Shown here one piece after another: positions 26,203 through 34,007 of a stretch of 64,000 nt of DNA (its first letter is position 1; every line of letters begins with the position of its first letter). Under the pieces are notes generated by a model. The model worked only from the letters and a program-made list of their open reading frames with translations, had not been told where the DNA came from and made no database searches. The DNA comes from Acidobacteriota bacterium (GTDB lineage Bacteria; Acidobacteriota; Polarisedimenticolia; J045), in contig JAUZRX010000004.1 in NCBI GenBank assembly GCA_030949985.1, forward strand, positions 1-64,000. The letters are read 5' to 3'. Made by a program: the position numbers and the translations under genes.

Positions 26203-27195
26203 ATGTCGAAGAAGATCCTGGTTATCGCAGAACACGAAGAGGGCAGGATTCGCCGGGGCTCGCTGGAAGCCCTGGCCGCCGCACGAAAACTGGCCCAGGC
26301 CTGGGGCGGACAGGTCATCGGCGCCGTGCTGGCCGAGCAGGCCGGCGACCTGGCCGAGGATTTCGCCCGCAAGGGGGCCGACGAGGTGGTCGCCCTCGAG
26401 CATCCTGCGCTGGCCCGGTACACCCCCGACGGATACCGCCAGGCCATCGCCGGGCTGATCGCGGAGATCGGCCCGGAGTGGGTGTTGATGGCCCACACCT
26501 ACCTGGCCCAGGACATGTTGCCCCTGGTCTCGTCGGCCACCGGCGCGCCGGTGCTCAGTGATTGCGTGGGCGTGGAACTCGATGGCGAGCGGGCCATCTT
26601 CCTCCGCCAGCCCTACGACGCGAAGTTCGTCGCCCGCACCGTGGACAACGGCCCGGCCCCCCACTTCGCCACCCTCCAGTCCGGCGCCTTCCCCGCCGAC
26701 GAGCTGCCCGAAAGCCCGGACACCACGGTCACCACCCGCACCGCCGCCATCGACGAGGCCGCCCTCAGGCGGAAGGTGCTCGCAGTGCGCGAAGTCGGCG
26801 ACCGCACCGTGGACCTGAGCGCCTCGGAAGTGGTGGTCGCCGGTGGCCGCGGCCTGGGCTCGAAGGAGAAGTTCGAAGAGCTGGTGGGCTCTCTGGCCTC
26901 GGCCCTGGGAGCGGCCATCGGCGCCTCGCGACCGGTGGTGGACAGCGAATGGCTGCCCCACGCCCACCAGATCGGCTCCTCCGGCCAGGCGATCACCCCC
27001 AAGCTCTACGTGGCTCTCGGCATTTCGGGAGCGATCCAGCACGTGGTGGGGATCCGCGGCGCCCAGTGCATCGTCGCCATCAACCGGGACAAGGAGGCAC
27101 CGATCTTCAACGAGGCGACTTACGGTATCGTGGGGGATGTCGCCGAGGTGGTTCCCGCCCTGGTGACGGCCATCGAGGAGGCCAAGGCCCAATGA
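26203..27195 (+). CDS. etfA: Electron transfer flavoprotein subunit alpha
   Basis: This is a 330-residue EtfA. The N-terminal domain starts with [22 protein letters not shown]. The C-terminal FAD-binding domain shows [39 protein letters not shown] and [13 protein letters not shown], then [20 protein letters not shown], all hallmark FAD contacts. The ATG at 26203 is better placed than an upstream GTG (26197) relative to the GGGGGC stretch. It overlaps the rhodanese gene by 4 nt (ATGA), giving a translationally coupled etfB-etfA-rhodanese operon. Confidence 0.95.
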   Translation: MSKKILVIAEHEEGRIRRGSLEALAAARKLAQAWGGQVIGAVLAEQAGDLAEDFARKGADEVVALEHPALARYTPDGYRQAIAGLIAEIGPEWVLMAHTYLAQDMLPLVSSATGAPVLSDCVGVELDGERAIFLRQPYDAKFVARTVDNGPAPHFATLQSGAFPADELPESPDTTVTTRTAAIDEAALRRKVLAVREVGDRTVDLSASEVVVAGGRGLGSKEKFEELVGSLASALGAAIGASRPVVDSEWLPHAHQIGSSGQAITPKLYVALGISGAIQHVVGIRGAQCIVAINRDKEAPIFNEATYGIVGDVAEVVPALVTAIEEAKAQ

Positions 27196-27671
27196 TCCAA
27201 CCCCTGAATCCTGCGGAACTCTCCTCCCTGCTCGAGAAAGGCGACGACTCGGTGGAGTCCCCTTCGGGCAAGGTGCATGTCTTCGACCTGCGCGAAGCCG
27301 AAGCCTTCGCCGCCGGGCATGTCCCCGGGGCCCGCCACACCCCCCACTCCCAGGCCCTGCGCTGGATTCCCCAGCGCGCGCTGACCCAGGAGCTGGTGGT
27401 GCTGGTCGACGACGACGGCCGCACGGGAGGGCCGGCGCGGCACGTGGCTCACGAGCTGGCGCACCACTGGTTCCGGCGGCTGCGCTACCTGGAAGGGGGC
27501 TACGCCGGATGGCGGCAGGCCGGCCTGCAGGAAGAGAAGGGCGGCCCCACCGGTGCGGCGGCCGGCTCCTACGACGGTACGACCCGGGCCTTCCAGACCT
27601 CCGGCGCGGTGCCCTGGCGCACCTCTGAAAAACCGGGGTCCCCCGACCCGACCCGGGCCGATCCAGCGTGA
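27192..27671 (+). CDS. Rhodanese-like domain protein lacking any cysteine
   Basis: This is a 159-residue protein with a rhodanese-homology fold: VHVFDLREAEAFAAGHVPGARHTPH matches the CH2A motif, and the C-terminal half (LRYLEGGYAGWRQAGL) matches the end of the domain. The active-site loop, normally a Cys-containing CxxGxR segment, reads VVLVDDDGRTGGPA. The whole protein contains no cysteine, so sulfurtransferase activity is excluded; a binding or regulatory role is likelier. It is translationally coupled to etfA. The last 40 residues are low-complexity. Confidence 0.8.
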   Translation: MIQPLNPAELSSLLEKGDDSVESPSGKVHVFDLREAEAFAAGHVPGARHTPHSQALRWIPQRALTQELVVLVDDDGRTGGPARHVAHELAHHWFRRLRYLEGGYAGWRQAGLQEEKGGPTGAAAGSYDGTTRAFQTSGAVPWRTSEKPGSPDPTRADPA

Positions 27672-27708
27672 CACCGGGACGCCGCCCGGGGAGCCAGAGT
27701 TCCTCTTC

Positions 27709-29940
27709 GTGAGCGTCGCCCGACGGAGTCTGCTGCTCGTCCTGGGCCTGGCCGTCGTCGTGCCGGCCCCGGCCGACCCGGCGCCGTCCTCCACGGGACT
27801 CGAATATCGCATCGAAGTGCGGGTCGACCCGGCCGACCGTCGTTTCGAGGGCCGGCAGACCCTGCGTTGGCGCAATCCCTCCGCGACAGCGGTGGAGACC
27901 GCGCCCCTCCACCTCTACCTCAACGCCTTTGCCAACCGCTCGAGTACCTGGCTGCAGGAGTCCGCATACAGCGGCTTCCGGCGCTTCGACTTCAAGGACT
28001 TCTATCGACGGTTTCCCGACCCCTGGGGCTGGATCGAGGTCGAGCGGGTGCTCCAGAAGACGCCCGGCGAGCCGGCGCTGGAGGTGCCGTGGAAAGCGGT
28101 CCAGCCCGATGACGGCAACCCCCTCGACCGCACGCTGATCGAGCTGCAACTCGCCCGGCCGGTGGCGGCGGGCCGGTGGATGGAACTCGAGATCACCTTT
28201 TCCGGGCGATTGCCCAACCCCTTCGCCCGCACCGGCTGCGCGGGTGAATACTGCCTGGTGGGCCAGTGGTTCCCCAAGCTGGCGGCCTTCGAGACCCGGG
28301 GCGTGCGGGGCGCCCGCGAGGACCACTGGGCCGCGCGGCAGTTCCACGCCACCGCCGAGTTCTACGCGAACTTCGCCGACTACGACGTGACCATCGAGGC
28401 TCCCGCCGGCTGGACCGTGGGCGCCACCGGTCGGCGTGTTTCCGGGTCGGAACGAGCGGCGGAAGCCGGCACCCGCTCCCATCGCTTCGTCCAGCAGGCG
28501 GTCCACGATTTCGCTTTCGTGCTCGGTCGGGACTTCATCGACGCGGTGCAGACCCTCGATGCGCCGGGTCGGGCGGGGACGGTGGAGATCCACCTCGTCG
28601 CTCCCCGGGAAGAGACCCGCCGGGTGGAGCGCTGGATGCGCGTTTGCCGCGCCACCCTCGCGACCCTGGCCCGCGCCGTGGGCCCCTACCCCTACCCGAC
28701 CCTGACCATCGTCGTTCCCACCGCCCTCGGCGACCGGACCGAGGGCATGGAGTACCCCACCCTCGTCGTCTCCTCGGTGGCCGGCGACGCGCTCGAGTCC
28801 TGGCCGCGCAGCGCGTCGGCGATGGCCGACAACACGCTGATTCACGAACTGGTCCACCAGTACTTCTACGGTCTGCTGGCCAGCAACGAGCAGGAAAACG
28901 CCTTTCTCGACGAAGGGCTGACGAGCTACTGGCAGATCCGGGTGGCCGAGGACCTCTTCGGCCCCGGGCATAGCGGTGGGACGCTCTTCGGCCGGGAGGC
29001 GCCGATCGCCGAGTTCTTCCGCCTCGGCCTGGGCGCCCTCGGGGAAAAGATCGACGAGCCCCTGCGTCACCAGCCGACCTTCCTCTTCAAGCCCACGACG
29101 CACGCCATGCAGTTCTATGCCCGCGGAGCGCTGACGATCATGACCGCCGAGAGACTTTTCGGCCGCGAGCGAATCGACGCGGGCTTCGCCACCTACTACC
29201 GGCAATGGCGCATGAGGCATCCGGCGCCGGAGGACTTTCTCGCCGCCATGGCGGAAGGCGCCGGCCGGGAGCCGGCGGCCTTCCTGCGGGAGGCCTTCGA
29301 CCGGCCCCGCCTGCCCGACTACCGGGTCGAGACCCTGCGCTGTGAACGTCTCGGAGTCCCTCCCGGCAGCTACCCTTCGCCGGACGGCCGGATCGAGGTC
29401 CCCCTCGAGGGCGCCGGGGAGGACGCCCAGTGGCGGCTGATGGACCTGCCTCACACCCGGGACGCGGAGGGCCGGGTGTGGGTTGAAATCAGCGATCCGG
29501 GACGACACCGGCCCGGCGCCGCGGTGGAGGGCACGGTGTCCTGGCAGGGCTTCGTCCCGGAACAGGCCGACGCGGCGGCGGCCGAGGCGGCAAGCGGGCC
29601 GGAGGAGGAAGACGACAGGCCGACCCTCCAGGCCTGCCGGGCCCAGGTCGCGGGACCGGCGTGGGACCACCTCCCGGTGGATGTGCAGCTCGTCTTCGAC
29701 GATGGGCTCGTGATCACCGACCACTGGGACGGCCGTGCTCCCTGGAGGGCCTATCGCACGCAGCGCCGGGGGCGGCTGGTGGAGGTACGGATCGACCCCA
29801 CGCACCGCATCCTGCTCGACGGCTCGCCGGCCGACAACGGGCGCCGCCTGGAGGCCGACCCCCGTTTCACCGCCGAGTGGAGCGGCTGGATGACCGCGCT
29901 GGCCCAGTTGCTGGCGGCAGGGCTTTCCCTGTGGCTGTGA
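27709..29940 (+). CDS. Secreted M1-family zinc metallopeptidase
   Basis: This is a 743-residue aminopeptidase-like protein. A GTG start gives a signal peptide (SVARRSLLLVLGLAVVVPAPADP). An N-terminal beta domain is followed by the thermolysin-like catalytic domain with EGMEYPTLVV (GxMEN equivalent) and the gluzincin zinc site HELVHQ (His379, Glu380, His383) plus Glu402 in FLDEGLTSYW, spaced HExxH-18-E. All catalytic residues are intact. A Glu-rich acidic stretch (AAEAASGPEEEDDRP) sits near residues 625-640 before a C-terminal beta region. The last codons overlap the downstream membrane protein gene (GTGA). Confidence 0.9.
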   Translation: MSVARRSLLLVLGLAVVVPAPADPAPSSTGLEYRIEVRVDPADRRFEGRQTLRWRNPSATAVETAPLHLYLNAFANRSSTWLQESAYSGFRRFDFKDFYRRFPDPWGWIEVERVLQKTPGEPALEVPWKAVQPDDGNPLDRTLIELQLARPVAAGRWMELEITFSGRLPNPFARTGCAGEYCLVGQWFPKLAAFETRGVRGAREDHWAARQFHATAEFYANFADYDVTIEAPAGWTVGATGRRVSGSERAAEAGTRSHRFVQQAVHDFAFVLGRDFIDAVQTLDAPGRAGTVEIHLVAPREETRRVERWMRVCRATLATLARAVGPYPYPTLTIVVPTALGDRTEGMEYPTLVVSSVAGDALESWPRSASAMADNTLIHELVHQYFYGLLASNEQENAFLDEGLTSYWQIRVAEDLFGPGHSGGTLFGREAPIAEFFRLGLGALGEKIDEPLRHQPTFLFKPTTHAMQFYARGALTIMTAERLFGRERIDAGFATYYRQWRMRHPAPEDFLAAMAEGAGREPAAFLREAFDRPRLPDYRVETLRCERLGVPPGSYPSPDGRIEVPLEGAGEDAQWRLMDLPHTRDAEGRVWVEISDPGRHRPGAAVEGTVSWQGFVPEQADAAAAEAASGPEEEDDRPTLQACRAQVAGPAWDHLPVDVQLVFDDGLVITDHWDGRAPWRAYRTQRRGRLVEVRIDPTHRILLDGSPADNGRRLEADPRFTAEWSGWMTALAQLLAAGLSLWL

Positions 29941-30953
29941 GCGGGCAGCGGAGCGCACTGCTGCGGGGCCTGCGCCCCGTGCGCGGGTCGCTGCGCCTGA
30001 TCGGCCTGCGTTGGATCCTGCTGGTGCTGGCGGGAGCGCCGGCGATGCTGGTGATGCGGGCCGCCCTGGCCTCCGGGGCGGGGCGCAGCACCTGGCTGAC
30101 CGCAAGCAGCTCCCGCCTGGACCTGCCCCGCCTGATCACGCTGTTCATGGAGATCGGGCCCGCCGCGGGCGCCGCCATCGCGATCACCGCGGCCCTGGCC
30201 CTGCTCGGCCAGCAGGTACTGACCGCCGGCGCCATCGTCTGGCTGGACCGGGTGCGCCTCGGCGAACGTCCCCACGGGGCGTTCCACAGCGTGGTGGCGG
30301 AAGGTACGCCGTGGCTGTGGACCCTGCTGCGGGTGGCGCTGCTGGCCGTCCTGCTCGACCTGCTGGGCCTGGGCGTGATCACCCTGGCGGCCGGGAAGAT
30401 CGCCCTGCACGGCCTGGTGGCCGGCTGGTCTTCCGTCACCCTCGATGTACGGCTCCCCCGCCTGCACGCCCTGGCGATGGCCGGCTGGATCGCCCTGGTC
30501 GGCGCCGGCGCCTTCTGGTGTCGCCTGGTCATGGTCGCCGACGGCCGGCGGCGGGTGCGCTCGGCCTTCTTCGTCGTGCTGCGGGCCTGGCGCCGTGCGC
30601 CCCTGGCAGGCCCGCTGGTCTTCATCGCTTCCACCTGGCTGCTCCAGGCGGGGCTCGGCGCCGGCCTCTACGCCTGGCGCCAGCATCCTTCCGCGACCGC
30701 GGCGGCGGCGATGCTGCGCCTGGTGGCCTGGCTCGTGCTGCTGCTGCTCCCCGCCGCCCTCTGGCACTGGCTTTTGCGCTCGGCCCTGCTGACCTACACC
30801 GCCATGGCTCTTTTCGACATCCGCTCGACCCCGGACCGCCCCTGGTACCTGCTGCGGCGCCTGCTCCGCCGGCCGCTCCCCGAACCCGGGGAGAGCGCCC
30901 CGGAGGGCCCCGTCGTGGTGGACTCCAACCTCCACCGCGGCAGCTCCGCCTGA
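29937..30953 (+). CDS. Integral membrane protein, unknown function
   Basis: This is a 338-residue protein with about six strongly hydrophobic segments (for example WILLVLAGAPAMLVM, AAIAITAALALLGQQVLT, LRVALLAVLLDLLGLGVITLAA, ALAMAGWIALVGAGAFW, LVFIASTWLLQAGLGAGL and LVAWLVLLLLPAALWHWLL). No family motif is recognised. Start at GTG 29937 (an alternative GTG is at 29931) overlaps the M1 peptidase stop, implying coupled expression and perhaps a functional link with the exported peptidase. The C-terminal tail is cytoplasm-like, with Pro, Glu and basic residues. Confidence 0.65.
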   Translation: MSGQRSALLRGLRPVRGSLRLIGLRWILLVLAGAPAMLVMRAALASGAGRSTWLTASSSRLDLPRLITLFMEIGPAAGAAIAITAALALLGQQVLTAGAIVWLDRVRLGERPHGAFHSVVAEGTPWLWTLLRVALLAVLLDLLGLGVITLAAGKIALHGLVAGWSSVTLDVRLPRLHALAMAGWIALVGAGAFWCRLVMVADGRRRVRSAFFVVLRAWRRAPLAGPLVFIASTWLLQAGLGAGLYAWRQHPSATAAAAMLRLVAWLVLLLLPAALWHWLLRSALLTYTAMALFDIRSTPDRPWYLLRRLLRRPLPEPGESAPEGPVVVDSNLHRGSSA

Positions 30954-30986
30954 CCCCCCTCGAACCGGCCGGGGGCTGTCTTCGCC

Positions 30987-31850
30987 TCAAACGAAAACGT
31001 CACGGAAAGGCCCCAGAATGCGCCTCACCCGGGACCAGTCGGCGACCGCGAAGACCACGTCGGAAAAGGCGCCGTCGAACTCCGTTTCGAGGGCCGTGCG
31101 AAAATCCCGGGCCGTCCGCTGAGGATCGTTGCCGAAAGCGCCGCAACCCCACGCCCCGAGCACCAGTGTCGCGTGTCCGTAAGCCCGTGCGACGGCCAGC
31201 ACTCTCCCGATACGCCGCTGCAACAGGTCCCCCGACTCCGGCTGGCCGATTTCGGGCTCATAAGGCGCGGCGCAGGTGATGAAACTCAGCAGCCAGGGTT
31301 TCCCGAGGGCCGTGCCGTCATCGACACGAAACACGGGGACATCCGGGGAATAGATCACCCAGTCACTCGCTTCGAACGGCGCGTCCCGACCGTGGACCCG
31401 ATACATCGGATCGTCCACCAGCGTCGCATACAAGGCGCTGGAACGACACAGCGCTTCCTCCTGCGCCGTGGCGCCACGGAGAAAGCCCCCGCCCGGCTCC
31501 GTCCCGTTGGCAAAGTTCAGGGCCACCACCTTCCGGCCCCCGGCCGCGAGCCGTCGCGCCGCACCGAGGGTCGTCTCGTTGGTCACCTGGACCCGTGTCT
31601 CCGGAAACGGGGGGGCGTCACCCGCCGGCAGAGCCGCTTCGGGAGGGATGCTCACCTTGGCGGCACACGCCGCGGCCACGGACCGGCTCACATCGACCCG
31701 CCGGCCGCCTTCGCAGACATAGTAGCCCTTCCCGGTGATCTCGACGGCCGATCGGCCCAGCTCGACCGCGACATCCCGGGAAAGATCCAGCTCGCGCCTC
31801 CGCGCCGCGGCCATGCCATCCGAATCCAGGCAGGGCAAGACTTTCAACAT
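30987..31850 (-). CDS. PARG-like macrodomain protein (TIGR02452 family)
   Basis: This is a 287-residue protein resembling the microbial poly(ADP-ribose) glycohydrolase-type family. The catalytic PARG signature is evident as GTEPGGGFLRGATAQEEALCR, which matches GGG-x(6-8)-QEE, preceded by VVALNFANG. The C-terminal GAWGCGAFGNDP motif binds ADP-ribose phosphates in macrodomains. The N-terminal DLSRDVAVELGRSAVEITGKGYYV is also typical. I use the ATG at 31850; an upstream ATG at 31964 would overlap the zinc-ribbon gene. Predicted role: removal of ADP-ribose from proteins or nucleic acids in the cytoplasm. Confidence 0.85.
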   Translation of the reverse strand: MLKVLPCLDSDGMAAARRRELDLSRDVAVELGRSAVEITGKGYYVCEGGRRVDVSRSVAAACAAKVSIPPEAALPAGDAPPFPETRVQVTNETTLGAARRLAAGGRKVVALNFANGTEPGGGFLRGATAQEEALCRSSALYATLVDDPMYRVHGRDAPFEASDWVIYSPDVPVFRVDDGTALGKPWLLSFITCAAPYEPEIGQPESGDLLQRRIGRVLAVARAYGHATLVLGAWGCGAFGNDPQRTARDFRTALETEFDGAFSDVVFAVADWSRVRRILGPFRDVFV

Positions 31851-31950
31851 CGCACACCCCGAGTCCGCGGAACGGCGGAAAAACAGCAGACAGCGCGCAG
31901 CGGCGGGAAGAGCCGAACGCCTCCCGGCCGGTCTCCCAGAATACGGCAGA

Positions 31951-32193
31951 TCAGTAGCGAACACCGGCCGCCATCACATTGGCGGGATCGAAGGCGTGGC
32001 AGGGAGTGACCGCGTAGACCATCTCGCAGTGGGGACAGGAGGCGAGAAAGGTCTGCATGGTGAAGGTCTTGTCGCAGTTCTCGCAATGGATCTCGAGGGG
32101 CATCGGCATCGGCTGAATATCGAATCCCATCATCCGTACCTTGTCGGCCACCTGCCTGCCGTTGTCGAACTGTCCGGAACATCCGTCGTGCAT
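31951..32193 (-). CDS. Small zinc-ribbon protein, last gene of the DUF1858-SBP operon
   Basis: This is an 80-residue protein. Two Cys pairs (CENC and CPHC, separated by about 12 residues in KTFTMQTFLAS) form a zinc ribbon. An additional Cys near the N-terminus (HDGCSG) and one in PCHAFDP could also bind metal. A textbook AGGAG site 8 nt before the ATG supports the start. The protein is probably cytoplasmic. It lies 106 bp after the ABC ATPase gene in the same direction. I infer it belongs to the same unit, but a separate promoter is possible. Confidence 0.6.
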   Translation of the reverse strand: MHDGCSGQFDNGRQVADKVRMMGFDIQPMPMPLEIHCENCDKTFTMQTFLASCPHCEMVYAVTPCHAFDPANVMAAGVRY

Positions 32194-32299
32194 CGGTCAT
32201 CTCCTGGGTCGGGGACGCTTCGGGCTCCCCTGGTCATGTTCAGTGGCGCCTGTCGGCGGGAGGGGCGCGCAGCGTCCGCGGCCGTCTCCGCGGGTGCCG

Positions 32300-33307
32300 T
32301 CAGACCAGCCGTTCACCGGTTCTCAGCTTGTGGCGGAGAGTCATCAGCCGGCGGTCGATGGCCTCCAGTTCGGAAAGAATCTCCCGCTCCTTCTCACTGG
32401 TCTCGATCACCTCGGCGATGCCGCCATTGCGAATCACGAGGCGCCGCGATCCCATCAGCGCGAGCACGGGATCGTGGGTCGCCATCAGCACGATCTTCTC
32501 CTCCGAGACCAGCAGCTCGAGGGCTTTTTTGCGATCGATTCCGGCATTCTCGATCTCGTCGATCAGGACGATGGGCGAACGAGAGAGAATGGCCGTATCG
32601 GCGATCATCAGCGCGCGCGATTGCCCGCCGCTGAGGGAAGTGATGGGCGTCGTGGCGCTGAAACTCTCCCCTGCCAGGCGGTTGGCCTCCTCGTGGATCC
32701 GGGCGATCAGCGGTTCGGGGTTCGCCACCACGCGGCTTTCCGCGTGCATCCGCAGGAACTCCTCCACCGACAGGTCCATCACGAAGTTCATGTTCTGGGA
32801 AAGCTGGGCGACCAGCTTGTGGGTGGGCGAGAAGCGCCACTGCCGTGACGGCGCTTCCCCGTTGAGCAACACGCTCCTGCGGGTCGGCGTATCCCGTTGG
32901 GCCACCCACTCGATATCCGCCAGCAAACGGCTCTTGCCCGATCCGGTGGGCCCGACGATGCAGACGGTCTCGCCGGCCTTGAAATCGATCCGCTCGAACC
33001 CTTCCGGCTCACCGCACTTGTCGGTACCGGGAAGCAGCGTCAGGGTGCGCACCCGCTCGCGGTCGTCCTCGAGAAAGAGCAACATCTGTTCGATGTGCTC
33101 GGAGAGACGGGCCGCCACTTCTTCCGCGGAAAGAACGGCGTCGTCGTCGTCGTGGCGGGCGGCGGCCTGCTCGAGGAAGGCGCCCAGTGTCAATGCTCCC
33201 GCGGCCGAAACGTCGAGCTGCTGGGAGTCGAAGAAGGAGTCGACGAAAGGGTACTCCCGGCGCAGGTCGTCGATTCGGGTCTGTAGCAGGTCTCTTGCGA
33301 CGAGCAT
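32300..33307 (-). CDS. Stand-alone ABC-type ATPase with N-terminal extension
   Basis: This is a 335-residue protein. The first 105 residues are helical and acidic (EQAAARHDDDDAVLSAEE) and unlike normal ABC subunits. The nucleotide-binding domain is complete: Walker A VGPTGSGKSR, Q-loop region around KLVAQLSQNMNF, signature SLSGGQSRAL, Walker B IVLIDEIENAG, H-loop LMATHDP. The Walker B Glu is present, so hydrolysis is likely. No permease or other membrane protein is encoded nearby, so it is more likely a soluble ATPase acting on a protein or cofactor complex. It starts 4 nt after the GTPase gene. Confidence 0.8.
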   Translation of the reverse strand: MLVARDLLQTRIDDLRREYPFVDSFFDSQQLDVSAAGALTLGAFLEQAAARHDDDDAVLSAEEVAARLSEHIEQMLLFLEDDRERVRTLTLLPGTDKCGEPEGFERIDFKAGETVCIVGPTGSGKSRLLADIEWVAQRDTPTRRSVLLNGEAPSRQWRFSPTHKLVAQLSQNMNFVMDLSVEEFLRMHAESRVVANPEPLIARIHEEANRLAGESFSATTPITSLSGGQSRALMIADTAILSRSPIVLIDEIENAGIDRKKALELLVSEEKIVLMATHDPVLALMGSRRLVIRNGGIAEVIETSEKEREILSELEAIDRRLMTLRHKLRTGERLV

Positions 33308-33311
33308 CGTC

Positions 33312-34007
33312 TCAGCGCTCCTCGATCTGGATCTTGCGAACGTTACCCAGTTGGTAGGTCTCGCCGATGCGGGTCTCGCCCAGGCAGTAGGAGCAGAGTG
33401 CCGCAGGCATCGAGAACCGCAGCTTGCGACCGATCAGGGTCTCCACCGCACGATCGTCCTCGTCGAGCAGGGTGCTCAGTTCCCAGGCCCCCTGGCCGGT
33501 CAGGCCGTTGACGTTGAGCACCATCGCTCCGGGATTGACCAGGCTGACCCGGGAGGCGAAGACCTCCCGCTCGGCCTGGGACACGATGTCGCCCTTGGTG
33601 ATCACCACGATGTCCGCCAGCTTGAGCATCGGGCCGATCTTCTTCGGCGTACCCACTCCGCTGAGATTGTCTATGACGCATATCGCCATCACGTCCTTGA
33701 TGTAGGGCGAGCAGCGGTTGCACAGGCCGGCGCTCTCGGAGATCAACAAGTCGAAGTCGTTCTTGCGGCCCCAGCCCACCACCTCTTCGACGTTGCTGAC
33801 GAAGTAGTGATCGGGGCAGAGAGGGCCGGAAAGGCCCTTCTGCACCGGGATACCCGCTTTCTCGTAGAGCAAGTCGTCTTCCGTGGAAAGGCAGTCGAAC
33901 TTCACCACGCCCACCTTCCGCCCACGATCCGAGAGAGCCTCGACGGTCTTGAGAATCACCGCCGTCTTGCCCGATGAGGGGGGGCCGCAAACCGTGACCA
34001 GTTTCAT
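33312..34007 (-). CDS. SIMIBI-class GTPase with two CxxC metal sites (CooC/HypB/CobW-like)
   Basis: This is a 231-residue P-loop GTPase. Walker A is VCGPPSSGKTA; Walker B and switch areas are LLISESAG; G4 appears as ITKGD. Two CxxC pairs stand out: CNRC (Cys96, Cys99) just after the SESAG motif and CSYC (Cys205, Cys208) near the C-terminus. Metal-delivery GTPases such as HypB and UreG use an equivalent motif after the nucleotide site. A metallochaperone or insertion-factor role is inferred; the target metalloenzyme is not visible in this window. The ATG overlaps the stop of the SBP gene (ATGA). Confidence 0.8.
   Translation of the reverse strand: MKLVTVCGPPSSGKTAVILKTVEALSDRGRKVGVVKFDCLSTEDDLLYEKAGIPVQKGLSGPLCPDHYFVSNVEEVVGWGRKNDFDLLISESAGLCNRCSPYIKDVMAICVIDNLSGVGTPKKIGPMLKLADIVVITKGDIVSQAEREVFASRVSLVNPGAMVLNVNGLTGQGAWELSTLLDEDDRAVETLIGRKLRFSMPAALCSYCLGETRIGETYQLGNVRKIQIEER

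Noticed and set aside
30954-30976. Possible bidirectional terminator (CCCCC...GGGGG) between the membrane protein and the PARG-like gene
   Set aside because: The stem is short and no T run follows on either strand.
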